Below are positions 36,701 through 43,705 of a DNA stretch of 52,423 nt, one piece after another. The number at the start of each line of letters is the position of its first letter. The first letter of the stretch is position 1. Under the pieces are notes generated by a model. That model was not told the DNA's origin and did not search any database. It saw only the letters and a list, made by a program, of their open reading frames with translations. The stretch lies in assembly GCA_913056195.1 (NCBI GenBank), contig CAJXMF010000012.1, forward strand, positions 1 to 52,423, in the 5' to 3' direction. This DNA comes from an uncultured Methylococcaceae bacterium. GTDB lineage: Bacteria; Pseudomonadota; Gammaproteobacteria; Methylococcales; Methylomonadaceae. The translations under genes and the position numbers were made by a program.

Positions 36701-37171
36701 TCAATTCAGTGTATCGGAACCTGTAGTTTGTTCCTGTGCTTGTTGCAGTTGTTGTTGATAAAGGGCATCAAAATTGACCGGTGCCAACAGTAGTTGAGGA
36801 AAACCGCCTTTAGTGACCAGGTCGGACACCACTTCACGCGCATAAGGGAATAGAATGTTCGGGCAGAAGCTGCCAAGCATAGGCCCCATTTCCTGCTCAG
36901 AAAAACCGTCTAATGAGAAAATGCCGGCCTGTTTGACTTCAACCAGATAAGCGGTTTGGTCCTTGGTTTTAACGGTGACCGTAATTGTCAGGTTGATATC
37001 GTACATTGCGTCTTCGAGCGGTTCAACATGCGTGCCGAGGTTAAAGTCAACAGCAGGTTCCCATTCGCCGATGAAAATTTGTGGCGCGTTGGGCGTTTCG
37101 AAAGAAATGTCCTTGGTGTAAATTTTTTGAATGGAAAATTGTTTTTCTTCGTTTGTGGTGTTTTCAGCCAT
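36701..37171 (-). CDS. secB: Protein-export chaperone SecB
   Basis: Protein of 156 residues, acidic. SecB tetramers hold precursor proteins unfolded and pass them to SecA. The family segments FSIQKIYTKDISFETPNAP, CPNILFPYAREVVSDLV and GGFPQLLLAPVNFDALY are present. It lies between the rhodanese gene and gpsA, 28 bases after the former; grxC, which sits here in E. coli, is missing. Confidence 0.97.
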   Translation of the reverse strand: MAENTTNEEKQFSIQKIYTKDISFETPNAPQIFIGEWEPAVDFNLGTHVEPLEDAMYDINLTITVTVKTKDQTAYLVEVKQAGIFSLDGFSEQEMGPMLGSFCPNILFPYAREVVSDLVTKGGFPQLLLAPVNFDALYQQQLQQAQEQTTGSDTLN

Positions 37172-37199
37172 GATTTTACGTTAATGTGGTTAAAAATAT

Positions 37200-37640
37200 T
37201 TAAGAGACTTTTTTGCTTTCCAATCGGATTGGAAGCTTGTTGTCTTCCCAGGATTGCATGCCACCTGTCAAGCTGAAAACCTTGCTGAAGCCAGCTTTGA
37301 TCAGGCTTTTGCAAGCCGGTGTGGAGCGGGTGCCAGACTGGCACACAACCAGAATGCTTTTATCTTTGTATTTTTCTAATGTGTTGAGTTGTTCGTCGAA
37401 TTTGCCCAGTGGGATATTGATCGCGCCGTCGATATGTCCTTTAATGAATTCGTGGGGTTCTCTGACATCAATAACAATGACCTCCTCACTGTTCATTTTT
37501 GTGACAGCCGCTAATGGCGAAATTCGTTTGAACGGTGCGAGGGTGTTGTCGATAAAGTCCTGAATTAACAGGAACGTTACGGTGGCGAGTGCTAAAACCA
37601 ATAAATAGTGATTGGAAGCAAATTCAATATATTGATCCAT
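37200..37640 (-). CDS. yibN: Membrane-anchored rhodanese-like protein (YibN type)
   Basis: Protein of 146 residues. A membrane segment at about 11-30 anchors a single rhodanese domain (about 45-140). The active-site loop VVCQSGTRS keeps the catalytic Cys, so it may transfer sulfane sulfur; E. coli YibN, in the same place beside secB, is the closest model. The start at 37640 matches YibN; an in-frame ATG at 37703 would add 21 unlike residues. The regulator gene upstream on the same strand has cysteines typical of persulfide sensors, which supports a sulfur role. Confidence 0.88.
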   Translation of the reverse strand: MDQYIEFASNHYLLVLALATVTFLLIQDFIDNTLAPFKRISPLAAVTKMNSEEVIVIDVREPHEFIKGHIDGAINIPLGKFDEQLNTLEKYKDKSILVVCQSGTRSTPACKSLIKAGFSKVFSLTGGMQSWEDNKLPIRLESKKVS

Positions 37641-37752
37641 GATGTTAAATGAATGTTGGTTAGGTGTCTGGAAAGGAGGTTCAACGGACGTGTTGGTCAC
37701 CATATTTACGAGCGCCCTTCCTGTTCAATGAGCTCACGAAGTATAACGAGAA

Positions 37753-37768
37753 TAGGCTAAAAAGCCTA
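37753..37768 (-). terminator. Short hairpin between the ArsR-type gene and yibN
   Basis: TAGGCT-TTTT-AGCCTA on the minus strand forms a perfect 6-bp stem. It lies after the regulator stop codon and could partly end or slow transcription before yibN. There is no long T-run, so the call is weak. Confidence 0.35.
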
Positions 37769-37810
37769 GTGCGACATCCATTTTTCTTTGTTGGACGATA
37801 TGCGAATTGC

Positions 37811-38128
37811 CTAACAGCTTGTACAGAAAACTTCCCGCATAAGCCGTATCAACTGAAGCATCCTTTCATCATCAATATAATAGAAGACCCGGTTAGCCCG
37901 TTTTTCGCAGCCTAAAATATCTTTTTCCCGTAAAATGGCAAGATGCTGAGAAATATTACTTTGACTGGTTCCGACATGTTCGACAATTTGTTGAACGCTG
38001 ATTTTCTGACTGCCCAATACGCAAAGAATTTTGAGACGTAGTGGATGCGACATGGCTTTAAGGCAGCGCGCCGCGCGATTGATGTCTTCATCGTTATATA
38101 AAATCGGATCGTCTAGTTTTTCGGCCAT
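37811..38128 (-). CDS. ArsR/SmtB-family regulator, probable sulfane-sulfur sensor (SqrR/BigR/YgaV type)
   Basis: Protein of 105 residues with a winged helix-turn-helix at about 28-90 (AMSHPLRLKILCVLG; VGTSQSNISQHLAILRE). Cys36 (ILCVL) and Cys102 (EVFC) match the positions and 66-residue spacing of the redox cysteines of SqrR (41 and 107), which form a tetrasulfide bridge on meeting persulfides. It would repress sulfur-handling genes until sulfide or persulfide rises; the downstream yibN rhodanese is the natural target. The start at 38128 has AGGA 6 bases upstream; an ATG at 38146 is the alternative. A repeat element is inserted 40 bases upstream, inside what should be its promoter. Confidence 0.87.
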   Translation of the reverse strand: MAEKLDDPILYNDEDINRAARCLKAMSHPLRLKILCVLGSQKISVQQIVEHVGTSQSNISQHLAILREKDILGCEKRANRVFYYIDDERMLQLIRLMREVFCTSC

Positions 38129-38168
38129 AAAGTTTCCTGATGACATAAGTTGAATGTATTGTTAAAAA

Positions 38169-38322
38169 GTAACTACTCAGCGAGTTTGGGGCTGAAGGCA
38201 TAGGCTATTGATTTATAAGGACGCGTAAATACGTCCCTGTAAGCTCTGCTGCAACGTCCTGTTGCAGAAGCCTGATAAATCAAGAGCCTATGCCCACAGA
38301 AGAATTTACGCTGAGTAGTTAC
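38169..38322. mobile_element. Complete 154-bp non-autonomous inverted-repeat element (MITE), copy B
   Basis: Same length as copy A at 24769 and in opposite orientation. It runs from GTAACTACTCAGC to CTGAGTAGTTAC, with inner inverted segments (GGCATAGGCTATTGATTTAT; its partner near the right end) and two internal palindromes. A perfect 8-bp direct repeat gttaaaaa (38161-38168 and 38323-38330) flanks it. No coding capacity. It separates the ArsR-type gene from gpmI and lies 40 bases from the regulator start. Confidence 0.94.
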
Positions 38323-38330
38323 GTTAAAAA

Positions 38331-38557
38331 AAGTAAACGGCTGATCTTCGGCAAGTCGAGTGATTTATACGGCTTGAAAGAGAAATCAGACGCGGGTGTT
38401 GCTATAATAAAGCATATGTGATGCTTTTATTAGCTTATTAATGATCTATTATATACGAGAGTGCTTATTATATGTAGGCAATTGTCGTAATGCGTTTTTT
38501 GTGTTTTTGTTTCTTTAATGTCCAGCGTGACATATTTTAATCAGGAGTTTATACATA
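38331..38557. promoter_or_regulatory. AT-rich upstream region of gpmI
   Basis: No gene is seen here. It contains a TATAAT at 38403-38408 and an imperfect palindrome just after it (AATAAAGCAT-ATGTG-ATGCTTTTATT). No -35 sequence at a normal distance was found, so promoter assignment is tentative. AGGAG about 10 bases before the gpmI ATG is the ribosome-binding site. Confidence 0.4.
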
Positions 38558-40099
38558 ATGTCTAACAGACCCAAACCGCTTTTGTTATTGATTTTAGATG
38601 GCTTCGGTTGCAGGCAGGAGACGGATTATAATGCGATTGCGAATGCCAACACGCCATGCTGGGATAATCTGAAAGTATCCAGTCCAATGACAACCCTGGA
38701 TTGTTCAGGAGAGGTCGTGGGCTTGCCCGATCAACAAATGGGTAATTCCGAAGTTGGACATTTGCATATTGGTGCGGGACGTCTGCTCAGACAAGAATTG
38801 TCGCGCGTAAATCAGGCTATTCTCGACGGCAGTTTTTTTGAAAATCCAGTCTTGTGCGAAGCGGTCGATCAGGCCATCGAAAAAGATAGGGCACTGCATA
38901 TCATGGGCTTGTTGTCACCGGGCGGTGTGCACAGTCATGAGGCTCAGATTTTTGCGATGATGGAATTAGCGGCAAAGCGCGGCTTGAGAAAAATCTATTT
39001 ACATGCGTTTCTCGATGGTCGGGATGTACCGCCTAAAAGCGCTGAAGAATCTATTAAGCGTGCAGAAGCTAAATTTGCCGAATTAGGTGTCGGGCGCATT
39101 TCGACACTGATTGGTCGCTTTTATGTGATGGATCGAGACAATCGCTGGGAACGTGTCGAGCAGGCTTACAAATTGCTGGTGCGTGGTGAAACGGATTATC
39201 GTTATCATTCTGCACTGGATGCTTTGCAGGCTGCATATGATCGTGATGAAACGGATGAATTTGTCGCGCCGAGTGCTATTGTTGATGAAAATGAGACTGT
39301 CGCCGTGATTGAGCCGGATGATTCGGTTGTCTTTATGAATTTTCGCGCCGACAGAGCACGTGAAATTTCACGCGCATTGACGGAAGTTGATTTTAAGGAA
39401 TTTGATCGTAAAGCCGAGCCTCACCGCGGTGTGTACGCAACCTTGACTGAATATCATCAGGATTTTGATTTTCCTGTCGCATTTCCGCCAATTGATGTCA
39501 AAAACAGCATCGGTGAAGTCTTGTCACTTAACGGCATGACGCAGTTGAGACTGGCGGAGACCGAAAAATATGCGCATGTTACATTTTTTCTGAATGGTGG
39601 TCGGGATCGCGCCTTCGATGGTGAAGAGAGGATTTTAGTGCCTTCTCCACAGGTGAGAACCTATGATATGCAGCCTGAAATGAGCGCGCCGGAAGTGACG
39701 CGGCATCTGGTTGATGCCATTAAGGGGCAAAAATTCGATGTGATTATCTGCAATTATGCCAACTGCGATATGGTGGGGCATACGGGTAATTATGAGGCCG
39801 CGTTGAAGGCCGTCGAAACAATCGACCAGTGTTTGCAGCAGGTGACCGACGCTTTGACCGAAGTGGGTGGACAAATGCTATTGACCGCCGATCATGGCAA
39901 TATCGAACAGATGATAGACCCTGTCACGCGGCAACCGCATACGGCACATACCACCAATAAAGTGCCATTGGTTCATTTTGGCGGTAAAAAGCCATTGGCC
40001 GAGGATGGTAATCTGGCTGACCTTGCGCCAAGTATGCTGGCTATTTTAGGTATTGAGAAGCCTGTTGAAATGACGGGTAAATCATTGGTCAGTTTGTAG
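38558..40099 (+). CDS. gpmI: 2,3-bisphosphoglycerate-independent phosphoglycerate mutase
   Basis: Protein of 513 residues. It interconverts 3- and 2-phosphoglycerate with two manganese ions. Metal ligand Asp14 (LILDGFG), the phosphorylated Ser64 in MGNSEVGHLHIG, HAFLDGRDVPP, FRADRARE and the C-terminal TADHGN with its His are all visible. It heads gpmI-envC-ctpA, an order shared with E. coli for the first two. Confidence 0.97.
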   Translation: MSNRPKPLLLLILDGFGCRQETDYNAIANANTPCWDNLKVSSPMTTLDCSGEVVGLPDQQMGNSEVGHLHIGAGRLLRQELSRVNQAILDGSFFENPVLCEAVDQAIEKDRALHIMGLLSPGGVHSHEAQIFAMMELAAKRGLRKIYLHAFLDGRDVPPKSAEESIKRAEAKFAELGVGRISTLIGRFYVMDRDNRWERVEQAYKLLVRGETDYRYHSALDALQAAYDRDETDEFVAPSAIVDENETVAVIEPDDSVVFMNFRADRAREISRALTEVDFKEFDRKAEPHRGVYATLTEYHQDFDFPVAFPPIDVKNSIGEVLSLNGMTQLRLAETEKYAHVTFFLNGGRDRAFDGEERILVPSPQVRTYDMQPEMSAPEVTRHLVDAIKGQKFDVIICNYANCDMVGHTGNYEAALKAVETIDQCLQQVTDALTEVGGQMLLTADHGNIEQMIDPVTRQPHTAHTTNKVPLVHFGGKKPLAEDGNLADLAPSMLAILGIEKPVEMTGKSLVSL

Positions 40100-40119
40100 T
40101 CAGTTTGTCTATCGATTCA

Positions 40120-40149
40120 CAGCGTTGGAAAAGGGAGGTTCCAGCGCTG
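40120..40149 (+). terminator. Hairpin between gpmI and envC
   Basis: CAGCGTTGGAA and TTCCAGCGCTG form an 11-bp stem (one G-T) with an 8-base loop AAGGGAGG. There is no T-run, so it may not terminate fully. The loop itself resembles a ribosome-binding site, so a regulatory role for envC translation is possible but unproven. Confidence 0.45.
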
Positions 40150-40166
40150 ACACGTTATCCCTTTCT

Positions 40167-41375
40167 ATGATTCATGTTCCGGGCAGCCGTGTTGAGGAGG
40201 TCAATACAAGGCATACCTGCTCAATACGTGTTTGTTTTTATAGTTTACTATTATTGTCAGCCTGTTTATCGTCTGCGCTGGCCGCAGATAGTCTCGGTGA
40301 GAAACAAAAGGCATTAACGCAATTACATAAAAACATCAAACAACTTGATCGTGATGTTCATCAGTTGCACGCACGACAACAGAAGCTGATGGCGTTGTTA
40401 CGACGTCAGGAAAAGGATGTCGGGGTCGTGTTCGGAGAGGTGCGACAATTAAAGCAGAACATTGCCCGTCAGCAGCAAAGGTTGAAACAGATCGGGTTGC
40501 AAATGGCTAAGATACGACGTCATATTCACGATGAAAAAAATGCACTGGAACAACAGATACGGGCGGCCTATGCCATGGGGCGGCATGAGCGACTGAAAGT
40601 GATTTTCAATCAGCAAGATCCGGTACTATCCAGTCGAATTCTGGTTTATTATGGCTATTTGAATAAGGCTCGATTGGACAAGATTCAATTTATCGAGACA
40701 CAAGTCAAGCAGTTGCAGCAATTACAAGCCGAGCAGACGCAAAAAAAGACGACGTTAGCCAAGGCATTGGGCCAGCGTAAGCAGGAACTGGAACAGTTAC
40801 GCCGTCTTAAACGCCAACGAAAACAAACTCTGGCTGAAATTAAACGGCAATTCGTGTCAAAAAAGGCGGAGCTGGCGCAGTTAAAACAGAATGAACTGCA
40901 ATTAAAGGCGTTGATTGAAAAACTGCAGCGCCAACAGGATGATTTTCCCTTTGAGGAAGCGCCGGGTAAACCGTTTGTTCAATTGAAACACAAGCTGCCG
41001 TGGCCGGTGCGGGGTAAAATTATCCATAAGTTTGGCGACACGCGTGTGGAAGGTCGCTGGGATGGTGTCCTGATTGGCGCGCGAGAAGGTGCCAATGTAC
41101 ATGCCGTGACACGTGGGCGAATCGTTTATGCGGATTGGCTGCGGGGGTATGGCTTGTTGACGATTATTGATCATGGGCAAGGCTATATGACATTATACGC
41201 CTTCAACCAGAGCCTGTTTAAGAGTAAAGGTGACTGGGTTGAGGCCGGAGATGTGATTGCGGCTGTCGGGCAAAGTGGCGGACGCAGTCAGTCTGCGCTA
41301 TATTTTGGTATCCGGAAAAAAAAGCGACCGCTTGATCCACTTAAATGGTGTCGCAAATTAGGTAATGCGCAGTAG
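40167..41375 (+). CDS. envC: EnvC-like murein hydrolase activator (degenerate LytM/M23 domain)
   Basis: Protein of about 402 residues. A signal peptide (about residues 20-38, LLLLSACLSSALAAD) is followed by long coiled coils rich in Gln, Lys and Leu (about 40-265) and a C-terminal LytM domain. Two usual metal-site His are changed (YAFN for YAH-; ALYFGI for -LHFEI), as in EnvC, which activates amidases AmiA/AmiB at the septum instead of cutting wall itself. The start is uncertain: ATG at 40167 has no clear ribosome-binding site, TTG at 40125 is an alternative, and GAGGAGG at 40194-40200 is not followed by any start codon. The last codons and stop lie in a repeat element. Confidence 0.88.
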   Translation: MIHVPGSRVEEVNTRHTCSIRVCFYSLLLLSACLSSALAADSLGEKQKALTQLHKNIKQLDRDVHQLHARQQKLMALLRRQEKDVGVVFGEVRQLKQNIARQQQRLKQIGLQMAKIRRHIHDEKNALEQQIRAAYAMGRHERLKVIFNQQDPVLSSRILVYYGYLNKARLDKIQFIETQVKQLQQLQAEQTQKKTTLAKALGQRKQELEQLRRLKRQRKQTLAEIKRQFVSKKAELAQLKQNELQLKALIEKLQRQQDDFPFEEAPGKPFVQLKHKLPWPVRGKIIHKFGDTRVEGRWDGVLIGAREGANVHAVTRGRIVYADWLRGYGLLTIIDHGQGYMTLYAFNQSLFKSKGDWVEAGDVIAAVGQSGGRSQSALYFGIRKKKRPLDPLKWCRKLGNAQ

Positions 41376-41568
41376 ATAAAATACCCGTATTGCGTCGGAT
41401 TTTTGTTCGTATTCAAGGCGCAGAAACAAGCGCATAGTGAGCTATGTAACTGTTTCTGCAAAGCTTACGCTCCTGCTTACGCACCTTTCCTACATCCGTG
41501 TAGGCAATGCAGAAGACGGACAAAAAGACAAGCTGGATGGGTGTTTTATTTATTGCGAATTACCTTAT
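41357..41568. repeat. 212-bp structured inverted-repeat element (family 2)
   Basis: The first 31 bases (attaggtaatgcgcagt...) match the reverse complement of the last 31 (...ttgcgaattaccttat) at 25 positions, and weaker inverted similarity continues inward. Inside lie a hairpin at 41420-41459 (9-bp GCAGAAACA/TGTTTCTGC stem, 4x4 internal loop, 5-bp CATAG/CTATG stem, loop TGAG) and a second at 41489-41504 (CCTACA-TCCG-TGTAGG). A direct repeat of GCTTACGC sits between. A short relative is at 1992-2040. No target duplication or gene is seen. The left end supplies the last five codons and stop of envC. Confidence 0.75.
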
Positions 41569-41617
41569 ATAAAGGAAATACAACTTAGTCAACCATCAGG
41601 GTTATGGAGTTTTTTAC

Positions 41618-42946
41618 ATGCTAAATCGAAATAATATTTTAATTATAACGCTGAGTTTTTTACTGGGCGTTTTTATCAGTACCTGCAGCAGTGTGTTTGC
41701 CGATAAAGACAATACGGCTACTTCGAGCGAAGCGGTCAATACCTTGCCTTTTGAGGAGTTGCGGACATTTTCGGAGGTATTTGGCCGGATCAAACGTGAT
41801 TATGTTGAGCCAGTATCGGATAAAAAACTGCTGGAAGGTGCAGTCAGAGGCATGTTGGAATCATTGGACCCACACTCCGCATACCTGGATGCAGAGCACT
41901 TTAAGGAGCTGAAGGAAGGCACTACCGGTCAATTCGGTGGCTTGGGTATTGAGGTCACGATGGAAAATGGTTTTGTCAAAGTGGTTTCACCAATTGATGA
42001 TACCCCTGCCCAGCGCGCAGGCGTCAAGGCGGGTGATTTAATCGTCAGACTGAATGAAAAGCCCGTTAAGGGTATGACCTTGGGTGAAGCGGTTAAAATT
42101 ATGCGTGGAAAGCCAGGTACCGATATCGAGTTGACGATTATTCGGGAAGGCGAACAGGCTCCGCTTAAAATAAAAATCACGCGAGCGGTTATCAAAGTTA
42201 AAAGTGTCAAGCAGAGAATGCTGGAAAAAGGCTTTGGTTATGTGCGAATCAGCAGTTTTCAGTCCAGAACCGGCGAAAACTTGCTCGAGGCGATTGATAC
42301 CCTGAAAAAAGAAAATAAAGGTGGATTGAAAGGATTGGTGCTGGATTTGAGAAACAATCCTGGTGGCGTGTTGAATGCTGCCGTTAATGTGAGCGATGCC
42401 TTTTTGGATAAAGGATTGATTGTTTATACCAAGGGTCGAATTAAAAATTCAGACATGCAATTTAACGCAGAGCCAGACGATGTGTTGAATAGTGCGCCGA
42501 TAGTGGTATTGATCAATGCAGGATCGGCTTCAGCATCGGAAATTGTTGCAGGTGCCTTGCAAGACCATCATCGCGCTATCATCATGGGGGAAAAATCATT
42601 TGGAAAAGGGTCGGTACAGACTATTTTGCCAACCAGTGATGGCGGTGCGGTAAAACTGACGACAGCGCGCTATTACACGCCATCGGGGCGTTCTATTCAG
42701 GCTGAAGGTATCGAACCGGATATTAAATTACCGAGAGTCAAACTGGAAACATTGGGCGAATCCAAGTTTGAGCCGATCAAAGAGTCAAATTTATCGCATC
42801 ATCTGGCAAATCCAAACAATAAAGATCACAAAGATGAAGTGGATAAAAAGGATGATAAAAAAGAGTCTGCGTTGAATGTCAAAGATTATCCGCTACATGA
42901 AGCGCTGACCTTATTGAAAGGAATCACGATTCTGAAAGCAAAATAA
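41618..42946 (+). CDS. ctpA: Carboxy-terminal processing peptidase (S41 family)
   Basis: Protein of 442 residues. Signal peptide at about 1-28; N-terminal helical part; PDZ domain at about 95-170 (GQFGGLGIEVTMENG, GVKAGDLIVRLNEKPVKGM); then the S41 protease core with Ser in NAGSASASEIVAGAL and Lys in KSFGKGSVQ, the catalytic dyad. The C-terminus is a charged, low-complexity Asp/Lys region. It cleaves periplasmic proteins; homologues trim murein hydrolases. TATGGAG precedes the ATG. It follows envC across the 212-bp repeat, and a strong terminator lies beyond it. Confidence 0.95.
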   Translation: MLNRNNILIITLSFLLGVFISTCSSVFADKDNTATSSEAVNTLPFEELRTFSEVFGRIKRDYVEPVSDKKLLEGAVRGMLESLDPHSAYLDAEHFKELKEGTTGQFGGLGIEVTMENGFVKVVSPIDDTPAQRAGVKAGDLIVRLNEKPVKGMTLGEAVKIMRGKPGTDIELTIIREGEQAPLKIKITRAVIKVKSVKQRMLEKGFGYVRISSFQSRTGENLLEAIDTLKKENKGGLKGLVLDLRNNPGGVLNAAVNVSDAFLDKGLIVYTKGRIKNSDMQFNAEPDDVLNSAPIVVLINAGSASASEIVAGALQDHHRAIIMGEKSFGKGSVQTILPTSDGGAVKLTTARYYTPSGRSIQAEGIEPDIKLPRVKLETLGESKFEPIKESNLSHHLANPNNKDHKDEVDKKDDKKESALNVKDYPLHEALTLLKGITILKAK

Positions 42947-42969
42947 TTACGCTAAGCTAAACAGGCGAT

Positions 42970-43011
42970 AAACGCACCGTTCAATACTGTTACTTCTGAA
43001 CGGTGCGTTTT
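42970..43011 (+). terminator. Strong hairpin terminator after ctpA
   Basis: AAACGCACCGTTCA (42970-42983) and TGAACGGTGCGTTT (42997-43010) form a perfect 14-bp stem with a 13-base loop, ending in a short T-run. It closes the gpmI-envC-ctpA group just before the HAD gene. Confidence 0.85.
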
Positions 43012-43036
43012 GCGCTGTATACTCCAAAGGTTGATT

Positions 43037-43705
43037 ATGTTGCTGGATTGGACGCCAATCGATACCGTTTTGCTGGATATGGATGGTACGTTGCTGGATT
43101 TGAATTTCGATAATCATTTCTGGAAAGAATTTGTGCCACAGCGCTATGCTGAGCGGCATGGTCTCAGTTTGGCGCAGGCCAAGCAGCAGCTTGTGCCCAA
43201 ATTTGCCGCGATGGAGGGGCGGCTTGAATGGTATTGCCTGGATTATTGGAGTGAGCAATTGGCGCTGGATATTGTCGGCCTGAAACAGGAAATTACAGGA
43301 TTAATTGCCGTACTGCCACATGTCACTGACTTTTTACAGGCGGTGCGTGATTCAGGACGCAGGCTCTTGCTGGTGAGCAATGCTCACCGCGATAGTCTGG
43401 ATTTGAAAATGGATAAGACCCGGCTGCATGTGTTTTTTGATGCCATCGTATGTTCACATGATTATGGTTTTGCCAAAGAACAGCCAGGTTTTTGGGCGGC
43501 ATTGCAGCAGGCGTATCCATTTAAGACTGAGAATACTTTATTGGTGGATGACAGTCTTGCTGTGCTGTCGGCCGCTAAAGACTACGGCCTGCAACATCTC
43601 ATTGCGATCAGCAAACCGGATAGTCAGGCGGAAAAAAGACTTATTCAGTCGTTTCCTTCGATTGAGGATTTTCGATGCTTGTTGCCGCTACCGGCGGTTT
43701 CGTAG
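43037..43705 (+). CDS. HAD-family phosphatase, YrfG-like purine nucleotidase
   Basis: Protein of 222 residues. HAD motifs: LLDMDGTLLDL (nucleophile Asp), LLVSNAHRDSL (motif II), and LLVDDSLAVLSAA (motif IV). The sequence PQRYAERHGLSLAQAKQQL with EWYCLDYWSEQL resembles E. coli YrfG, a GMP/IMP 5'-nucleotidase, so that substrate is inferred. The ATG at 43037 has AAAGG 6 bases upstream; an in-frame TTG at 43010 falls in the terminator and is rejected. The 3' end overlaps rhlB on the other strand by 65 bases. Confidence 0.88.
   Translation: MLLDWTPIDTVLLDMDGTLLDLNFDNHFWKEFVPQRYAERHGLSLAQAKQQLVPKFAAMEGRLEWYCLDYWSEQLALDIVGLKQEITGLIAVLPHVTDFLQAVRDSGRRLLLVSNAHRDSLDLKMDKTRLHVFFDAIVCSHDYGFAKEQPGFWAALQQAYPFKTENTLLVDDSLAVLSAAKDYGLQHLIAISKPDSQAEKRLIQSFPSIEDFRCLLPLPAVS

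Noticed and set aside
41403-41634. Two short frames (61 and 65 codons) between envC and ctpA
   Set aside because: They fall in the structured 212-bp repeat and have no protein-like features.
43010-43036. An earlier TTG start for the HAD phosphatase
   Set aside because: It lies at the foot of the ctpA terminator hairpin, while the ATG at 43037 has a proper ribosome-binding site.
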